Assembly (NCBI RefSeq): GCF_000196515.1
Contig: NC_014248.1
Span: 3,724,001 to 3,788,000, forward strand
DNA length: 64,000 bases
Direction of reading: 5' to 3'
Origin: 'Nostoc azollae' 0708
Lineage (GTDB): Bacteria; Cyanobacteriota; Cyanobacteriia; Cyanobacteriales; Nostocaceae
A program made the position numbers and the translations under genes. This document shows, piece by piece, positions 9,242-19,320 of this stretch. The notes under the pieces are model-generated. The model ran no database searches and was not told the origin of the DNA. It saw only the letters and a program-made list of their open reading frames with translations. Every line of letters starts with the position of its first letter. Within the stretch, counting starts at the first letter, position 1.

Positions 9242-9622
9242 ATGCCTGGTTTTGGAGATATTGTTCAAAAGGCTTTTTACCTTGGTGTAGGCTTGGCTTC
9301 TTACGCTGGTGAAAAAGCAAGGGGGAAATTAGCCGAACTGCGATCAGAAGTCCAAAAACTGGCTGACGAAATGGTGGCTAAGGGCGAAATGAATACAGAA
9401 GAAGCTCGTCATTTCGTAGAAGATATGATGAACCAAGCCCACCAGCCCCCAAGATCTGGTGAAACAACGGAAAAAACAGCCCCTTCTGAACCTCGTCGCA
9501 TCGAAATTTTGGAGGTAGATGAAGAACTAACTGTCAAAGAAGCCCCAAAAGAAAACGTGGATCACCTACGTCAGCAAGTTCTAGAACTACAACAAGAGTT
9601 AAAACAACTCAAAAAGAGTTAA
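9242..9622 (+). CDS. Phasin-family protein
   Basis: A 126-residue, highly charged, helical protein. Residues 1-70 resemble the phasin / granule-associated N-terminus (GDIVQKAFYLGVGLASYAGE, then a helix with VEDMMNQ). The C-terminal 40 residues form a probable coiled coil (LRQQVLELQQELKQLKK). Phasins coat polyhydroxyalkanoate granules, but many cyanobacterial members have no proven granule role. A GGAG lies about 12 bases upstream of the ATG. The gene ends with a duplicated AGTTAAAACAACTCAAA. Confidence 0.7.
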   Translation: MPGFGDIVQKAFYLGVGLASYAGEKARGKLAELRSEVQKLADEMVAKGEMNTEEARHFVEDMMNQAHQPPRSGETTEKTAPSEPRRIEILEVDEELTVKEAPKENVDHLRQQVLELQQELKQLKKS

Positions 9623-9819
9623 AACAACTCAAACGCGTCAAACGCGATCAGTAAAGGCAGATGATGGATTTTGCGATCACTATTAAGTTGTTACTTTTTA
9701 GTTTGGGAAAGGCGTTATACCCAAAACTGGTTTGATGTGCATTCCTTATTGCCTACTCTTGCATTTAGAACCAGGTGTCCAGAAGCGCCATATTGATAGC
9801 CAGTAAGACTGTTAAGCTT

Positions 9820-10227
9820 ATGGAACCGTGGCAAAAAGACTTAATTGATATCATCGAAACTGTGGCTGATGAAGTAGAAAGCTTCTTCCAAGGAATTAAT
9901 GACATGGTAGATGCATTTTTTGAGCTAACAGAAGAAATTACTGAACAAGTACACAACAACATTGCTACAGATCTTGACCAGTATTTACAGGAATTAGCTG
10001 AACCGCTTCTGGAAGTTTACTGGGAACTAGAAGACATAGTAGCAGATGTAGATCCTGGTTTTCCCTATACAGTAGAAGCCACAAGCGAACACCAACCAGC
10101 TTGTATAGGTTGTAGTAATTATCATGGTCAAGTTTATGGTGGTAATTTGTTAGTTTGTGCCATACACCCCCAAGGTTGGGATGAAGCGAGTTGTCCAGAT
10201 TGGGAAAAAAATCACAGAGAGTGTTAA
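9820..10227 (+). CDS. Conserved hypothetical protein with C-terminal Cys cluster
   Basis: A 135-residue acidic protein. Residues 1-80 are predicted to be helical with heptad-like spacing. The C-terminal 45 residues hold CIGCSNYHG, then a Cys in LVCAIHP and a Cys in ASCPDW, a pattern suggesting metal or Fe-S binding. The family is not named here. The ATG at 9820 (MEPWQKDLIDI) is chosen because upstream codons to 9775 look non-conserved. It lies 43 bases before queF and may be co-transcribed with it. Confidence 0.65.
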   Translation: MEPWQKDLIDIIETVADEVESFFQGINDMVDAFFELTEEITEQVHNNIATDLDQYLQELAEPLLEVYWELEDIVADVDPGFPYTVEATSEHQPACIGCSNYHGQVYGGNLLVCAIHPQGWDEASCPDWEKNHREC

Positions 10228-10269
10228 ATTAGTATTTATGAATCTCTCCACTTTTTCAAGCATAATTTT

Positions 10270-10692
10270 ATGAGTAATTCTTTGCCTGACACTGTAACCC
10301 CAGTAAATCAAGAAATGAAATATGGTGAACGCGAGATAGCGGAAGGACAACTAATCATATTCCCTAATCCGCGTGTGGGTAGGCGTTATAATATTGACAT
10401 TACTTTACCAGAATTTACTTGTAAATGCCCGTTTTCCGGTTATCCAGACTTTGCAACTATTCATATATCCTACATCCCTGATCAACGAGTAGTAGAGTTG
10501 AAGGCTTTAAAACTGTATATTAATAGTTATCGTGATCGCTACATTTCTCACGAAGAATCAGCAAATGAAATTTTAGATGATTTTGTAGCTGCTTGCGATC
10601 CTTTAGAAATGACAGTAAAAGCTGATTTTACTCCCCGTGGGAATGTACATACTGTTGTGGAAGTAAAACACAAAAAAGAAGTGATTTTTTAA
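10270..10692 (+). CDS. queF: 7-cyano-7-deazaguanine (preQ0) reductase
   Basis: A 140-residue type I QueF. It reduces preQ0 to preQ1 with NADPH in the pathway to the tRNA base queuosine. The active-site region CKCPFSGYPDFA holds the nucleophilic Cys and the catalytic Asp, and ELKALKLYINSYRDR plus the following HEESAN are the family's signature. Length and start (MSNSLPD) agree with cyanobacterial members. The gene is intact, unlike many neighbours. Confidence 0.93.
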   Translation: MSNSLPDTVTPVNQEMKYGEREIAEGQLIIFPNPRVGRRYNIDITLPEFTCKCPFSGYPDFATIHISYIPDQRVVELKALKLYINSYRDRYISHEESANEILDDFVAACDPLEMTVKADFTPRGNVHTVVEVKHKKEVIF

Positions 10693-10757
10693 TAGAGAAT
10701 ATGTTTGTAGTGAGGAGTTAAGTCCGGACTACAAACTATTCCTGAAAATGGTTCTCT

Positions 10758-10856
10758 TTAAATATCCTTAATCAAGGAAAATATTTTTTTGAAGACTTTT
10801 TTGTCTTCTGTTACCCATTGTCCTAATTCTTGAAATGCTACTTTTTTTATATTCAT
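10758..10856 (-). pseudogene. YoeB-type toxin, truncated
   Basis: Starting at ATG 10856 the frame reads MNIKKVAFQELGQWVTEDKK and ends after 32 residues at TAA 10758-10760. The next codons would read REPFSG, which fits the continuing YoeB sequence, so a nonsense change followed by loss of the rest is the likely history. YoeB-family toxins are ribosome-dependent mRNases of about 85 residues whose catalytic residues lie in the missing half. The fragment starts 11 bases after the antitoxin stop. Confidence 0.75.
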
Positions 10857-10866
10857 CTAAATCAAC

Positions 10867-11049
10867 TTAGATTAAGTTTCTTTTTTCAAGATTTTCTCTT
10901 GCTTTTAGTAGACATTGTTTGTTTACTTCTGATTGAAAAAGATAGGTTGTTTCATCTTCTACAATTGTCCCTTCTGCTAAATCAGTTGTAGGTAATTCAA
11001 TCTTGCCATTTTTACCAACGTTTGCCTTTTGTTTAATCCCAGTGAGCAT
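10867..11049 (-). CDS. Antitoxin-like protein of a broken YoeB system
   Basis: A 60-residue protein starting MLTGIKQKANVGKNGKIEL. Its first half looks like a short strand-rich DNA-binding segment and its second half (LFQSEVNKQCLLKARENL) like the helix of YefM/Phd antitoxins that wraps the toxin. It ends early compared with my memory of relatives, which continue for about 20-30 residues, so it may itself be truncated or formed by an internal deletion. It lies directly upstream of the toxin remnant on the same strand. Confidence 0.55.
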   Translation of the reverse strand: MLTGIKQKANVGKNGKIELPTTDLAEGTIVEDETTYLFQSEVNKQCLLKARENLEKRNLI

Positions 11050-11093
11050 AATTTCTGCTTATTTCCTTGTTTATTCTAATAAAAACATTATGG

Positions 11094-11768
11094 TTATGGC
11101 AGCAGAGATTTAAATACCCTACCTACAAAAGAACTTGCAAAGCGGTAGGTTTTGCGAACCATATCTAAAAGTGAATAAGTTACTCGTAACCGCAAAGGAT
11201 ATAAAATAGGCAGATATAGACAATAATAAGCCTTTTTTAAATTATCCCATTTTGAGCATTTTTCCTGGTGCAGAAAATCAGAAATATCAACAACTAAACC
11301 CCGACCCTCAAATATCATGACATTCTTGCCATGAACATCATGAGGGTAAAGTCCACGAGTCTGTGCATAGTCCAAAGCACTATCAATATCTTTGATAACT
11401 TTGGGAGGAATACGCAAACCCCTGTGAAGACAGTCATAAAGGGTAACACCATATAATCTTTTTAAGACTAACAACCCTTCTTGAGCATAAAAACACTCAG
11501 AAAAAGTTGGATGGGAACCAAGACGAAGGTAAACTTCTAGTTCCTCCTCAAACCCAGGACGACCAGGTGCGTAGATTTTGACCACCATGTCTGGGTATCC
11601 AGGATGATAAACTACTGCTGCGTAGTTTCCTGTACCTAGTAGTTCCCAAGGTGAGGGAAGATAGCGCACTTCTGCTGGGTTGTGAGGATGGACACTTTCG
11701 ACAATTAATTGTGGGATCAGTTCTTGCTGAATACTTGCAATCAGTCACTGAATGTGGGATTGATCCAT
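11094..11768 (-). pseudogene. Protein kinase-like protein with early in-frame stop
   Basis: From ATG 11768 the frame reads MDQSHIQ, then TGA at 11745-11747, then continues uninterrupted for about 217 codons. The body has a glycine loop-like GTGNYAAVVYHP, a VVKIYAPG strand with the Lys, and a catalytic loop HDVHGKNV with DISDF, so it is a small serine/threonine kinase-like fold with an atypical loop. If translation can start at the GTG at 11669 (RYLPSPW), a 191-residue protein missing the N-terminal part could still be made. I therefore call it a probable pseudogene rather than a certain one. Confidence 0.6.
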
Positions 11769-11851
11769 AACATATATGCACCATCTTGAGTGGTATCACA
11801 ATAATAAAATACACCACCCAATTGCTACTATGCCCCAATAAGAAAGAAAAA

Positions 11852-13225
11852 TTATTTTTTTCCTTGGTCATTAAGCTGGTCTAAAATTCCCAACACTTCT
11901 CTTTCAAAGCTAACTTGAGCGCGGTTAGTTTTACCACCAATATAAAGTTTTTCTCCTATTTGTAAAGCCCAAATTTGGGAATGGGAAAAATAACTCATCA
12001 CCACACCCAGCATTAATAAAGCAAAGCCCATATATACAATCGGTATTCCTGGGTCATATTTAATTTGTAAACCAGTGCTACCAAGGACATCAATAATTTT
12101 GAGATTTATACCATTCACAGGTATAGACATTCCGGTGCGAACCGTATTAATCAATTTACCTTTAGTATCATATATTAATACCATTCCTTGCAAATCTTTT
12201 GCTAATAACGAAACACCTTCACTTAAATCAGGCTTAGTCGGTATCCAAGTTCCCCAAATTCTGCCTCTAGCTTTAGTGTCTAATTGTGCCATTGGTAATT
12301 GGAAAATTGGACTTTTATTTAATTTCACCTGAACAGCAGAAATACCCCAATCTGTTTGATAAAAGACTACACCATGATAACGGAGAGGTTTATTTACATA
12401 AATCTTCTCATGGTTGACTTCTTTGCCATCATTATCCAAAACAGATAAATCTGAATAAAATTGGTCAATTCCTCCTTTTGGAGTATAATCAATCCAAAAT
12501 TTATTAACTCTCACAGCCCAATCTTTCAGAACTTTTTGAGAAGACCAAGCACCAGCATCAATAATGTTTTTTACTTGGAAGGTATCACCACTACAAATCA
12601 TTTCCTGAGCCATGAAACCTGTCATCGAACCCCAAATTCCTCCCAATAAAATCATGACGATACCAATATGCACAATAATCGGTCCAATGCGTCCGACTAC
12701 ACCTTTACGGGCATAAAGAAGATTATCTTCTTCCTGTTCTTGAAATATTTTATAACGGGTTTTCGTTAAAATTAGTGTCAGTGAACTAACAGAGATACCA
12801 TCTAATTCTGCACTTAAGGCTAATTTATTAAATTTGCGTGGTTCATCGTAATATTGCCATTTCTGGGCAGCTTTTAAAGCTGGTAATTGCCTAGTAAAAG
12901 TACAAGCTGTTAAACTTGTTCCAAATAAAACTAATAAAGCTAAAAACCACCAAGTGCGATAAACATGATCTAAACCAAGGACTTGAATTACCTTCCAAGT
13001 TAGAAAACCAAATAAAGCCGGATGTTCTGGATAATTGGCTTGATAAAAAGTCGGTACTTGTCCTTGTTCAATTACCGTACCACCAATACTGAAGAAAGCA
13101 ATTATTAGCAACAAGATAATTGCTAATCTTAAATCTGTAAGCACAGGTAAAATTTCTCGTCGTAAAAAGCGAATAGGTAGGGAAAACAAATTTAAGTCTT
13201 TGGATGTTGTGTTATCTACAGTCAT
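11852..13225 (-). CDS. ccs1: Cytochrome c biogenesis protein Ccs1 (ResB)
   Basis: A 457-residue ResB/Ccs1-family protein of cytochrome c maturation system II. Three N-terminal membrane spans (around residues 30-55, 80-110 and 175-200) precede a large lumenal domain, with a last span near residue 390. It acts with CcsA to deliver heme to apocytochrome c on the lumenal side. Landmarks are [22 protein letters not shown] and [13 protein letters not shown]. It starts 3 bases after the ccdA stop, so the two form an operon. Confidence 0.92.
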   Translation of the reverse strand: MTVDNTTSKDLNLFSLPIRFLRREILPVLTDLRLAIILLLIIAFFSIGGTVIEQGQVPTFYQANYPEHPALFGFLTWKVIQVLGLDHVYRTWWFLALLVLFGTSLTACTFTRQLPALKAAQKWQYYDEPRKFNKLALSAELDGISVSSLTLILTKTRYKIFQEQEEDNLLYARKGVVGRIGPIIVHIGIVMILLGGIWGSMTGFMAQEMICSGDTFQVKNIIDAGAWSSQKVLKDWAVRVNKFWIDYTPKGGIDQFYSDLSVLDNDGKEVNHEKIYVNKPLRYHGVVFYQTDWGISAVQVKLNKSPIFQLPMAQLDTKARGRIWGTWIPTKPDLSEGVSLLAKDLQGMVLIYDTKGKLINTVRTGMSIPVNGINLKIIDVLGSTGLQIKYDPGIPIVYMGFALLMLGVVMSYFSHSQIWALQIGEKLYIGGKTNRAQVSFEREVLGILDQLNDQGKK

Positions 13226-13228
13226 TGT

Positions 13229-13978
13229 CTAGAAACTACCAAGGGGAATACGAGAAAGTAAAGAAAATACACCAAACCCAACCAATAATGCACCGCTAAC
13301 TGGATTAATCCAACCAGACCAACGACGCAATTCTAATAGTTTTCTAATTGTGGCAGTAAACGTACCTGCCAAAATCAATGGTGCAACATATCCGGCTGTG
13401 TAGGAAAGTAGTAAAACTGCACCTAAAATCAAATCTTGGGTATTAGCAACCCAACCTAATAAACTGGCTAAAACTGGTGTACTGCAAGGGGAAGCAACTA
13501 AACCAAAAGTTAACCCGATAGAGTATGAACGAACTCTAGGAGGTAAATCTTGAGAAATACAATTTGTTTCGTTCAAAGATGGAAATTGTATGGGTAGAGC
13601 TTCTAATAAATTCAAGCCCATAATAATAGCAATAATACTAACAATAATTGGTAAACCAATTCCTACTTGACCGTATACTTTTCCCACTAAACCTGCTACA
13701 ATTCCTAAACCTGCCAATGTTGTGGCTAATCCTAAAGCAAACCAAGTTGATTGTGCAGCTGCTTGAAGTCGGCTTTTTGCTTCATAACCACCAATATAAC
13801 CAATAGTAATAGGCAGCATAGACAGCATACATGGGGTAAGACTAGTGAGTAAGCCAGCTGCAAAAATAATGGCAATACTTACGATACTGACATGGGTGAG
13901 TTGGTTAGCAACAAGGGTGTTTGCGAATTGTTCGAGTTGATAAATTTGGGTTTGCAGATTCTCCAGCATAGGTATCAT
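13229..13978 (-). CDS. ccdA: Cytochrome c biogenesis protein CcdA
   Basis: A 249-residue membrane protein with about six to seven spans. The two redox cysteines of the family are present in LTPCMLSM and ASPCSTPV. CcdA carries reducing power from stromal or cytoplasmic thioredoxin across the membrane to keep the CXXCH cysteines of apocytochrome c reduced. It is the first gene of a ccdA-ccs1 pair. The start could also be the ATG three codons in (MLENLQ). Confidence 0.92.
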   Translation of the reverse strand: MIPMLENLQTQIYQLEQFANTLVANQLTHVSIVSIAIIFAAGLLTSLTPCMLSMLPITIGYIGGYEAKSRLQAAAQSTWFALGLATTLAGLGIVAGLVGKVYGQVGIGLPIIVSIIAIIMGLNLLEALPIQFPSLNETNCISQDLPPRVRSYSIGLTFGLVASPCSTPVLASLLGWVANTQDLILGAVLLLSYTAGYVAPLILAGTFTATIRKLLELRRWSGWINPVSGALLVGFGVFSLLSRIPLGSF

Positions 13979-14048
13979 TGAATGGGAAAGGCAGACTATG
14001 TTTACATTTTAGCTTGATTTGACTATTTTAGCAGAAATCAAACTGTAG

Positions 14049-14810
14049 TTAAAACCCCTTAAATCCCATTTCTGCTTCGATCTTTTGTTTAATTTGAGTT
14101 ACACTCATCTGGGATACAAATTGATTAATTTGGCGTTTAGTTTTGATTTGGCTTAAAAATATTCCCACTAAAACCAAGCTACCACCAATATATTGTGCCT
14201 GAGTAGGAATTTCACCCAAGATTCTATAAGAAAGATCCTAAAATACTGATTAGCGGTGTCACTGAACTCACGAAGGAAGTTGTGGATACAGGGGAAGTTT
14301 TGAAGCCTCTCACCCAAAGTAATTGACCTAAAACTACAATTACAACACTATATATAATATAGCAATCCGGAATCATTGGTGAGAAAATACTGAATTTATT
14401 AAAGATAACATAAACACCAAATAGATTTGTGTTTTGTGGCTAAAGTGGTATATTAAGGGTAATTCATAGCTTTAAATTCTAGTTTCATAAGTTACAAATG
14501 CAGTAACACTATTTACTCATGATTCATTTAGGATTGCTATACTTTAGTGAGATAAAAGCTATCTTCTACAGAAATTTGCCTGAGAGTTGCTTTGTTCTAG
14601 TAGTGCCAATAAATGATCAATAAACCTATTAAGTTACACAGGTTTCCTACAAATAAAACATTACACCAAGAAATGGGATTACAATCGCTTATTAAATGTT
14701 GAGATACTATTTCTATTAAAATACAAGTTACTGTACTAGAAACTCCGAAGATCAAAATAGCTACCCACAGATATAATTTTCGGGTAACTTTATCAATTAA
14801 GTTAGTCCAC
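14049..14810 (-). pseudogene. EamA/DMT-family transporter, decayed
   Basis: Pieces read leftwards give TRKLYLWVAILIFGVSS, then DCNPISWCNVLFVGNL and LIGLLIIY, and after an interruption VVIVVLGQLLWVRGF, TTSFVSSVTPL, QAQYIGGSLVLVGIFL and a final EMGFKGF before TAA at 14049-14051. This order matches a ten-helix drug/metabolite transporter. The gene is split by a 184-bp insertion (14358-14541), has a stop after SILGSFL and lacks middle helices. Confidence 0.72.
14358..14541. mobile_element. 184-bp MITE-like element with 11-bp inverted ends
   Basis: The segment starts TATAGCAATCC and ends GGATTGCTATA, perfect 11-bp inverted repeats, with further partial symmetry (GGAATCATT against GATTCATTT). It encodes nothing and sits inside the EamA pseudogene. 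A single similar end occurs near 23814. Confidence 0.6.
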
Positions 14811-14844
14811 TATTTCAGTCTATTGAGCATAAATTTTATCTTAG

Positions 14845-15595
14845 AGAGGTCCGAAAATTTAGAAAAGAGTCTGTATCTGGCTTTCCATAGTATTAAGATG
14901 AGGAAATAGCTAAGGAAAGAATCAGGGTTGGTAATAGTTACGGATAGTTCCTATCCATAAAGATGTTGATGACAAATTCATAACTGACCTCATATCCATA
15001 ACATTGATGAAATGGGCAACACTCATTAACCAATTCCTAATGTGACTAAACCACAAATAGTAAGAATTACTTGTGAGTAAATTGGCGAATTCAGGGGAAA
15101 TCTTTGTTGAGGTACCCGGAATATTTTTACAAGTCTAATGACCTGTTCAACAAAAATACTCTTAGTGGAAAACTCTTTGTTTCCTGCCTTTTGTTCTGAG
15201 TCACCATGGCATAATCGCTATCATGTTTTTCTAGCTGTTCACGGAGACTAGGAGGGAAAACATCTCGTAATATCTCTAGCCAGTAATGAAATGTGTCCTT
15301 TGCTTCCGTTTTCCATATACCGAAATGCAAACCTAAAACATCAAATGTTGGCATTGTCCTCCAATAGAACAAGGATAGACATACCTGTTGTTTTATCTCT
15401 AGTTTCCCTTTCCCCCCTCCTCCTTTCTGATTTATACCTATGTTTTTACTTTCTATCTCCCCTTGAAGTTTTTTATCCTACATTTCAACTTAACTTGGGC
15501 TAACAAGTCTTAAAACTGATGGTTATTTATTCCCAGTATTTGTTTTGTAGGATGTGGATATTCTTGAATATAATTAATTTAGTGGACTTTTCCTT
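14845..15595 (-). mobile_element. IS5-like element, internally deleted (copy 1)
   Basis: Read leftwards it carries a transposase N-terminus (IQEYPHPTKQILGI, then MPTFDVLGLHFGIWKTEAKD) up to EKHDSDYAMV, a junction, and then directly the C-terminal tail (GGLVTLGIG). The DDE core is missing. The whole arrangement recurs at 32165-32768 with the same junction. The left end AGAGGTCCGAAAATTTA is shared with copy 2; the right end is uncertain. Confidence 0.65.
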
Positions 15596-15886
15596 TTGGT
15601 ACACCCTCACAATTTCTTTCTAGCATTTGTTTGACACCAAATTAGTGTTCCTGACAGGTCTTTTGCTAAGACTTCTGAATCAAAGAAATAAGCATTATGT
15701 GATTGTTTACTAACTAGCTTCAAAATAGATACTTGTATTTCCTGAGAATTTAGTTTAGTAGCATCATCCATGAATACAGGCACTTAGAGCATAACCAATC
15801 CTGATCCGAATCTGAAGGGCGGATGAAATCAGCTACAAGATATGCTCTATAAGCCTCATAGCTCTTAGACCTTGTTGATAATACTT
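15596..15886 (-). other. Decayed, unidentified coding remnants cut by an IS
   Basis: Leftward frames hold readable pieces: SYEAYRAYLVADFIRPSDS, and a 48-codon frame starting MDDATKLNSQEIQVSILKLV. They are separated by frameshifts. The sequence continues beyond the IS at 17137, where MDLVTGSIRLHPNRL is readable towards the junction. I cannot name the family. Confidence 0.4.
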
Positions 15887-17136
15887 CAGGACTTACGCAA
15901 CTGGCACAAATAGGGGGCGGGATGTAGCCCTGGCACGGAACAATTGAACTCAAACCAAGCACATAGGAAGACTTGGGCGTTTTAGTTGCTGAATTAAATA
16001 ATTAGAAAGGAATCTATGCTTGTTTTGATAAACAGTTTGACCAGTTTGATAGCCTAGATTCTTTAATCTAATCCAACCCAACATTGTACAAGCAATATGA
16101 TTTCTTTAAAGCCTAGCTTTACGACATTGACAAGATTCAATCCCAGTTATTTGTTTAATGTCTCGGTGAAAATCCTCGATGTTTCAACGAATTTTACATA
16201 CCTCTTGTACAACATTCGTAGAACTTTGAGATAAATCCTTAGTAGCGACATAATCCGTTGTGTTAGTATAAACAGTAACTCGGAGTAGTTTCACTTTTTT
16301 CTGAGCGGGAAACCCTTTAATTTTTATAATTTTACCACATTCTAACTCTTCAGTACTCCATTCTCATAATTCAATATGTTTATCTTTTCCCTTGGCAAAT
16401 GTATCATTAACTAACCGATTTTTTTTTTAGGGCAATAATAGATTTTGTCTAAGCTATCAATATACAGCATGAAACTGTTTACTGCATACCATGTGTCCAT
16501 CAAAACCGTATCAAAGGGGAAAAGCTGATGATACACCAGGTTTTGTAGCATATCTTCCACATGGTCTATCTTGGTTTTACCATCCACATCAGCATTAAGA
16601 ATGCGGTAATCTGTTACCCCAAATCTTTAAACTTTAGGATTCACATATACACAACTGACTACACCAATTCCTTTAAGTATGCCATGTTTATTACTACTAT
16701 ATTGTCTCCTCACCATCTCTATTTCTTCAGAATATCTGTTGTCTAAAACACTATCATCAAATATGATGTACCCATTACCATCAGGTTCCACTAACTCTTT
16801 CACCTTATCCTAGAGTAAACGAGATGTTAACTTTTCGGTTTTTAAATAATAGTTAATTGCATCATGGCTAATACTTTCTAAATGCTCTGCTAAATTAGTA
16901 ATTATATAATTAATTTGACTACTTAATAAGTATTGGCAGTAATCAAGTTTAGTCAATATCATTACCGTCAGGAACATTTATCTAATACCACCTCCTACCT
17001 ATTTTCTCATGAATATTTCAATAATATTTCCTGTTGCAGCTACTTCTGATGGGTTGATAAAGCTTTCCATATCCGATTTATTTAATACCGATGTACTATA
17101 TTTCACCCATCGCCTGTGCCAGTTGCCTAAGTCCTG
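15887..17136 (-). mobile_element. 1.25-kb IS with YREK-like transposase, copy A (inactive)
   Basis: Bounded by 21-bp inverted repeats (left CAGGACTTACGCAACTGGCA plus C, right matching with one mismatch) and flanked by a 5-bp duplication TACTT (15882-15886 and 17137-17141). The leftward transposase belongs to an IS4-like DDE group; an H-R-E-x3-K-type motif and the segment TDYVATNDLSQSSTNVVQEV-type sequence are readable. Several stops and frameshifts make it defective. Copies B and C lie at 32769-34025 and 40536-41791. Confidence 0.8.
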
Positions 17137-17292
17137 TACTTAAGTCTATTGGGATGTAATCTGATTGATCCCGTAACCAAATCCATACAAATATCCTTGA
17201 AATGTGTAAGTTTAGATAATTAACTTAATCACTTTCCAACCCTTGTTCCAAAACACCCTAAAAATGTCATCATAGTAGAGATAAAAACAGAT

Positions 17293-17308
17293 AGGAGACA
17301 AGACCACG
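17293..17308 (+). promoter_or_regulatory. Ribosome binding site placing recR start on ACG
   Basis: AGGAG at 17293-17297 lies 8 bases before ACG at 17306-17308, exactly where the family start codon should be. The codons that follow (VYARPLARL) match the N-terminus expected of Nostocales RecR. Confidence 0.6.
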
Positions 17309-17902
17309 GTTTACGCACGCCCTTTAGCCCGGTTGATTGAACAACTGCAACGCCTCCCCGGAGTGGGACCCAAATCCGCCCAGCGTCTAGCGTTGCATAT
17401 TTTAAAGCGCCCAGAGGCAGAAGTTGAAGCTTTGGCACAGGCACTAATTGATGCGAAAAAACAGGTAGGGTTGTGTCAAGTTTGCTATCACCTCTCATCT
17501 GAACCTGTATGTGATATCTGCCGCAATCCTAACCGGGATAATACAACTATCTGTGTGGTTGCAGATTCCCGTGATGTGATTGCATTGGAAAAAACCCGCG
17601 AGTATAAAGGTAAATATCATGTCTTAGGTGGGGTGATTTCTCCCATGGATGGTATTGGACCTGAACAGTTGACGGCTCAAGCTTTGGTGCGGAGAGTCAG
17701 TCAACAACAGCCACAAGAAGTAATTATGGCTATTAGTCCTAGTGTAGAAGGGGAAACCACTACTTTATATATAGGTGAGTTACTCAAACCTTTTACGAAA
17801 GTTACGCGGATTGCTTTTGGTTTACCTGTGGGTGGTGATTTAGAGTATGCTGATGAGGTGACACTGGTTAGAGCTTTGGAAGGACGACGGGAATTAGATT
17901 AA
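17306..17902 (+). CDS. recR: Recombination protein RecR, ACG in place of ATG
   Basis: RecR works with RecF/RecO to load RecA at gaps. The frame holds the helix-hairpin-helix [17 protein letters not shown], the four-Cys zinc finger (CQVC ... CDIC) and the TOPRIM segment [11 protein letters not shown], and ends EGRRELD, so the full length is about 198 residues. The expected ATG is ACG at 17306. A TTG at 17333 nine codons later could serve instead, giving a 189-residue protein that lacks only TVYARPLAR. The gene body is intact, which argues for continued function through weak initiation. Confidence 0.85.
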   Translation, partial: TVYARPLARLIEQLQRLPGVGPKSAQRLALHILKRPEAEVEALAQALIDAKKQVGLCQVCYHLSSEPVCDICRNPNRDNTTICVVADSRDVIALEKTREYKGKYHVLGGVISPMDGIGPEQLTAQALVRRVSQQQPQEVIMAISPSVEGETTTLYIGELLKPFTKVTRIAFGLPVGGDLEYADEVTLVRALEGRRELD

Positions 17903-18003
17903 TTCCTAATCGCTAATTCCTAATTCGTAATTATGCAGAAAGGCACAAAAAAACCGAAGCGTGTAACGAACAGTAAAATTATCTAACGGGACGTAAACGA
18001 AAA

Positions 18004-19202
18004 TCAAGCCCAAATGTAGCCCAAACTGGCTTGATAAGAAGGAAACACGTCCGGATTCAAGTTGAACCAATCAATAAATATAAAAGATATGGCTATTCTA
18101 AACCCTTCTAAAGCTTGAGTAAAAGTATTCAAAGGTTTCTTAGCCCACCTTGGTCTTAATCCTCCAGTCCACTGATGGCTAAGAATAAAAGTGTAGGCAC
18201 AGAAAACCAAAATAAAATGGCGCAGTCAACTGCTGTTATCTCCAACTTGATATTCTTTGAGTCCTAACCATCCCTTGGCTTCCCTGTAAACAACTTCTAC
18301 CTAATTTCTTTAAGAATATGTATCAACTATCCATTGGGGTGTGACAGTTGATGAAGAAACATTGGTCATAAAGTAGTCCATATCAGTGGCTTGAGAGAAA
18401 GTAGAACCGTTGATGACGATAGCAATATTGCCCTTTCCAGTTAAGGGTGATATTTCTACTTCTTTAGTTACTACTCATAATGTTTTAGTTTTATCTAACT
18501 CCAGTTGAATTTCTGTAAAAGCCTCTTGGGGTAAACTTTGTACTAATTCATCTAACCTAATTATTGTTGGACTATCCTCTTGGTCACTCACTAGCAAGGA
18601 TTTTGGGATTTTTAGCTAATCCTCCTAACTACTTTAAATGCCGATTTTCTATCTTTAATAAGAAAGATCTATTGTGGCCATATCCAGGATCTATAATTAC
18701 TATTCCTGGTTGATAACGATGGCTTAAGGTCAGATGTATTAATTTAATTCCTAACTCAGGTTTATTCTCAAATAGAGGCTCTTGTTTCCCTTTGGGTCAA
18801 GAATCACTGTGGTGATATAACTCTATATGTAATGGTAAGCTTTTACTGCCATCATAATAGATGTATGTGTTGTTACTACTACTCCATCCCTAAAATTCCC
18901 CCTTTTTCTATGGCCATAATCATCAATTATTAAGCTAAATCCTCTGGTGATTCTCCTCTGACTACACTTGTTCATAATCTCTAACCAATGCTCATTGACT
19001 TGGGAACTGGACCAAGGTGCTTCAGTTAAAAAAGGTGCTTCAGTTAAAAAGTGGTCTAATCGGTGGTAAGTCACCCCTATGGCATTCTCTGCCATTTGAA
19101 ATAGGTTTTTTCTCTCACTTTTACCCAATCATCCCCCTAAATCATGTCTAAACTCTCTTTTTTGCGCTTGATGAGTAAATACATCATCAAGTGACACCAT
19201 CT
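18004..19202 (-). pseudogene. IS701-family transposase, decayed
   Basis: Leftward pieces match an IS701-type transposase from MVSLDDVFTHQAQKREF, through HRLDHFLTEAP, RITRGFSLIIDDYGHRKRG, a KLYH-like region and a C-terminal YTFILSHQWTGGLRPRWA to LGYIWA. Many stops and frameshifts intervene, including TGA after DLGG. An 18-bp direct duplication encodes FLTEAP twice. Sequence on both sides (17939-17985 and 19530-19560) resembles the two ends of the MITE-like repeat family at 22024-22272, so the IS may have entered one. Confidence 0.75.
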
Positions 19203-19320
19203 TTCAAACCATGGTGCCATTGCCGCGGCAGTGGTTTCTGTCATCAGCTTCTTTTAACGTGAAAGCTACACCGAAATCCCATTATACTCCTTTTTACTCT
19301 TAACTTTTGTTTAAGTCCCG

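Noticed and set aside
10718-10730. TCCGGA motif downstream of queF as a heterocyst promoter
   Set aside because: The hexamer also occurs near 14366, 18051, 59434 and 63915; without a start codon at the right distance it is likely chance.
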